16,503 nucleotides of DNA from Anaerolineae bacterium (GTDB lineage: Bacteria > Chloroflexota > Anaerolineae > JACIWR01), in contig JAGGZG010000061.1 of NCBI GenBank assembly GCA_021162125.1, positions 1 through 16,503 on the forward strand. Reading direction: 5' to 3'. Below, piece after piece: positions 14,752 to 16,503 of this stretch. A program made the translations under genes and the position numbers. Under the pieces are notes generated by a model, which was given only the letters and a program-made list of their open reading frames with translations, was not told the DNA's origin and did no database searches. Within the stretch, counting starts at the first letter, position 1; each line of letters starts with the position of its first letter.

Positions 14752-14829
14752 CGTGTTGCGTGGTGCGTGTTCCGTCCAGTCACGTACCACGCAACACGCA
14801 ACACGCAGCACGTAACACGCAGCACGTGC
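14752..14829. repeat. Heptamer repeat with inverted arm before thrC
   Basis: From 14781 the sequence reads as seven consecutive heptamers of the type CACGYRV: CACGTAC, CACGCAA, CACGCAA, CACGCAG, CACGTAA, CACGCAG, CACGTGC. Bases 14752-14769 are their inverse and pair with 14781-14798 over 18 positions, with only one G-U, around an 11-base loop. The block begins 127 bases before the thrC start. It may form a large hairpin in the thrC leader or be a simple tandem repeat. Confidence 0.75.
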
Positions 14830-14878
14830 TCGGCAGAACCGAACTGCGCTGAGTACACAAAACGACATGGAGGAAACA

Positions 14879-16162
14879 ATGAATCACGTTCTGGGTTTGA
14901 AGTGCGTGCTCTGCGGCGCGGAGTATGGTGTGGACGAGGTGCTCTACGTCTGTCCCAGGCACGGCGACGAGGGCATCCTCGATGTGATATACGACTACGA
15001 GCGCATCCGCCCCAGGTTGACCAGGGAGCGCCTGGCCGCCGATCCCACACCGTCCATCTGGCGTTACCTACCGCTCCTGCCGGTGGATCCGGTCACGCTG
15101 GACAGCCTGCGTAATGGAACTCTGCCCACGCACCCCCTGTTCCGCGTGGGTTGGACGCCGCTCTACCGCGCCCGCAACCTGGAGCGCAGGCTGGGTCTGG
15201 CCGAGCTCTACGTGAAAGACGACGGGCGTAACCCCAGCGCCTCGTTCAAGGACCGGGCCAGCGCGGTGGGCATCCTCAAGGCGCTCGAACTGGGACGCGA
15301 CGTGATTGCCGCGGCCAGCACGGGCAACGCCGCCTCGTCACTGGCCACCCTCTCGGCCAGCGTGGGCATCCGCAACATCATCTTCGTGCCCGCCGCCGCG
15401 CCCCAGGCCAAAATCGCGCAACTGCTCATCTACGGCGCGCAGGTGTTGGCGGTCAAGGGCACCTACGATCAGGCTTTCGAGCTGTGCCTGGTGGCGGCGC
15501 GTGAGTTCGACTGGTACAGCCGCAATACGGCCTACAACCCCTATCTCTCGGAGGGGAAGAAAACGGCGGCCCTGGAAATTTGTGAGCAACTGGGCTGGCA
15601 GGCACCGGATCGTATTTTCGTCGGCGTGGGCGATGGCTGCATCATCGGCGGGCTGTGGAAGGGCCTGCGTGACCTGTTGGCTCTGGGTCTCATTGATCGC
15701 ATGCCGAAGCTGATGGGTGTGCAGGCGGAAGGCTCCCAGGCCATGGTCAAAGCCTGGCGCGAGGGCATCCCGCCGGAGCAGATGACGCCCCAGCCGGCGG
15801 AGACCATCGCCGATAGCATCGCCGCCGGCCTGCCCCGCGACCGGGTGAAGGCCATGCGGGCCGTGCAGGAGACGGACGGAGCCTATATTGCCGTCTCCGA
15901 CAAAGAGATTTTAGCCGCCATGAAAGAGCTGGCGCGAGGGGCGGGCGTCTTCGCCGAGCCGGCCGGAAGTGCGCCCTATGCCGGACTGGTGAAGGCCCGC
16001 GAGCAAGGGCTGGTGGGCGATGACGAGCGGGTGGTGGTGATCGCCACCGGCAACGGGCTGAAGGACGTCGCCAGCGCGATGAAGGCCACCGGTGAGCCCT
16101 ACTTCATCGAGCCGACGTTGGCGGAGTTGAAGCGACTGATGGCCGAACTGTCCGCTGATTGA
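14879..16162 (+). CDS. thrC: Threonine synthase (PLP-dependent)
   Basis: This 427-residue cytosolic enzyme converts O-phosphohomoserine to threonine. A small Cys-containing N-terminal motif (Cys9, Cys12, Cys25: CVLCG...YVCPRHG) may be a zinc site. The PLP-binding lysine is Lys124 in NPSASFKDRAS. The phosphate-binding loop STGNAASSLA begins at Ser147, and ATGNGLKD lies near the C-terminus. ATG 14879 is preferred because GGAGG ends five bases before it; an ATG at 14867 would place this site inside the gene. The length fits threonine synthase. Related PLP enzymes of this fold (for example cysteate synthase) cannot be fully excluded. No promoter is clear, but the heptamer-repeat block lies in the leader region. 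No threonine pathway partner is in the window. Confidence 0.88.
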   Translation: MNHVLGLKCVLCGAEYGVDEVLYVCPRHGDEGILDVIYDYERIRPRLTRERLAADPTPSIWRYLPLLPVDPVTLDSLRNGTLPTHPLFRVGWTPLYRARNLERRLGLAELYVKDDGRNPSASFKDRASAVGILKALELGRDVIAAASTGNAASSLATLSASVGIRNIIFVPAAAPQAKIAQLLIYGAQVLAVKGTYDQAFELCLVAAREFDWYSRNTAYNPYLSEGKKTAALEICEQLGWQAPDRIFVGVGDGCIIGGLWKGLRDLLALGLIDRMPKLMGVQAEGSQAMVKAWREGIPPEQMTPQPAETIADSIAAGLPRDRVKAMRAVQETDGAYIAVSDKEILAAMKELARGAGVFAEPAGSAPYAGLVKAREQGLVGDDERVVVIATGNGLKDVASAMKATGEPYFIEPTLAELKRLMAELSAD

Positions 16163-16250
16163 GTTGGCTGTACCTGTGGATGAAGCGAGCCATGAGAGCG
16201 TGCCGTAGAATTTACCACAAAGGCACCAAGTCACCCAGGGCCATTAGAAT

Positions 16251-16270
16251 TTCGTAAGCGTTCGTAAGCG
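16251..16270 (+). repeat. Tandem decamer TTCGTAAGCG x2
   Basis: Two identical adjacent copies are followed by a partial third (TTC). The right end feeds into GCGTTCAG, which is repeated in inverted form at 16344-16351. Confidence 0.85.
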
Positions 16271-16292
16271 TTCAGCCCCAGTGCGATCACGC

Positions 16293-16328
16293 CGGTTGAG
16301 TAGCCCCGAAAGGGGCGTATCGAAACCG
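16293..16328 (+). repeat. GAAA-capped stem-loop
   Basis: The inner stem is GCCCC/GGGGC with a GAAA (GNRA-type) tetraloop at 16308-16311. The outer stem is CGGTT/AACCG. An internal loop lies between them and can be partly closed by A-T and G-U pairs. No T-run follows. Confidence 0.65.
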
Positions 16329-16425
16329 CGTTTGACCTACCCCCTGAACGCCTACAGGATTTCCAGTACTTTTGCAGGGGATGGTTCAATTATGGGCTGA
16401 AATAGGTTGACACTTTTGTGCCCCC

Positions 16426-16448
16426 GCCCGGCGATGAAATCGCCGGGC
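16426..16448. repeat. 10-bp hairpin (GCCCGGCGAT)
   Basis: GCCCGGCGAT at 16426-16435 pairs perfectly with ATCGCCGGGC at 16439-16448 around the loop GAA. A second, smaller hairpin (GCCGGA/TCCGGC, loop TAAAT) follows at 16460-16476. Neither has a T-run. Confidence 0.8.
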
Positions 16449-16503
16449 TACAGAACGGCGCCGGATAAATTCCGGCTAAAACTGGAGTTTCGAGGGCAAA
16501 TAG

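Larger units (their letters stand above)
16163..16503. other. Gene-free right edge rich in hairpins
   Basis: I see no credible gene. The stretch has two exact copies of TTCGTAAGCG (16251-16270), a GAAA-capped stem-loop (16293-16328), an inverted pair GCGTTCAG/CTGAACGC (16268-16275 and 16344-16351), a 10-bp hairpin (16426-16448) and a 6-bp hairpin (16460-16476). This looks like an intergenic patchwork of dispersed repeats. Confidence 0.65.

Noticed and set aside
14781..14829. CRISPR-like array
   Set aside because: The repeats are 7 bases long and contiguous, with no spacers and no cas genes nearby.

Overview
This 16.5 kb window is GC-rich bacterial DNA, very probably from the phylum Chloroflexota (Anaerolineae-like). 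The support is the gene style: a BTAD/TPR transcription regulator with an extra C-terminal helix-turn-helix, lipoproteins with a Thr/Pro linker after the lipobox, a DUF6150-type 13-residue repeat protein, a DUF4013 membrane protein, a LonB/YcbZ-type Lon relative and a stand-alone beta-CASP nuclease. The assignment rests on recognised families, not on a marker gene. All genes I accept lie on the + strand. I see no rRNA, tRNA, insertion sequence or CRISPR array.

Layout. (1) 1-309 has no gene but carries a nested-palindrome element (41-98). (2) 310-2700 encodes a large BTAD-type regulator. A second copy of the palindrome element (2870-2930) follows it. (3) 2975-9031 is a run of small, membrane and surface proteins: a ~70-residue protein, a lipoprotein, a DUF6150 repeat protein, a DUF4013 membrane protein, a lipoprotein with four FxLYD-like domains, a three-helix membrane protein and a DUF624-like membrane protein. 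Hairpins lie between several of these genes, and a possible promoter with a structured leader precedes the last one. (4) 9155-13974 looks like an operon of a Lon-family AAA protease, a CorA-type transporter and a metallo-beta-lactamase/beta-CASP nuclease, with gaps of 24 and 17 bases and an upstream TATAAT promoter. (5) apt (adenine phosphoribosyltransferase) has its own promoter, a leader hairpin and a terminator. (6) thrC-like threonine synthase follows a heptamer-repeat region. (7) 16163-16503 has no gene and is rich in hairpins.

How the parts may work together. The right half is housekeeping: protein quality control, divalent-metal transport, RNA processing, purine salvage and threonine synthesis. 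The left half is accessory. The regulator and the surface/membrane genes share a strand, and the second palindrome element sits between the regulator and the first of those genes, so the regulator may control the group; this is inference. The strongest candidates for undescribed biology are the surface cluster as a unit, the nested-palindrome repeats whose stems differ by compensatory base changes, and the leader at 8155-8357, where an inverted repeat overlaps a possible -35 and two hairpins with complementary loops precede the start codon.
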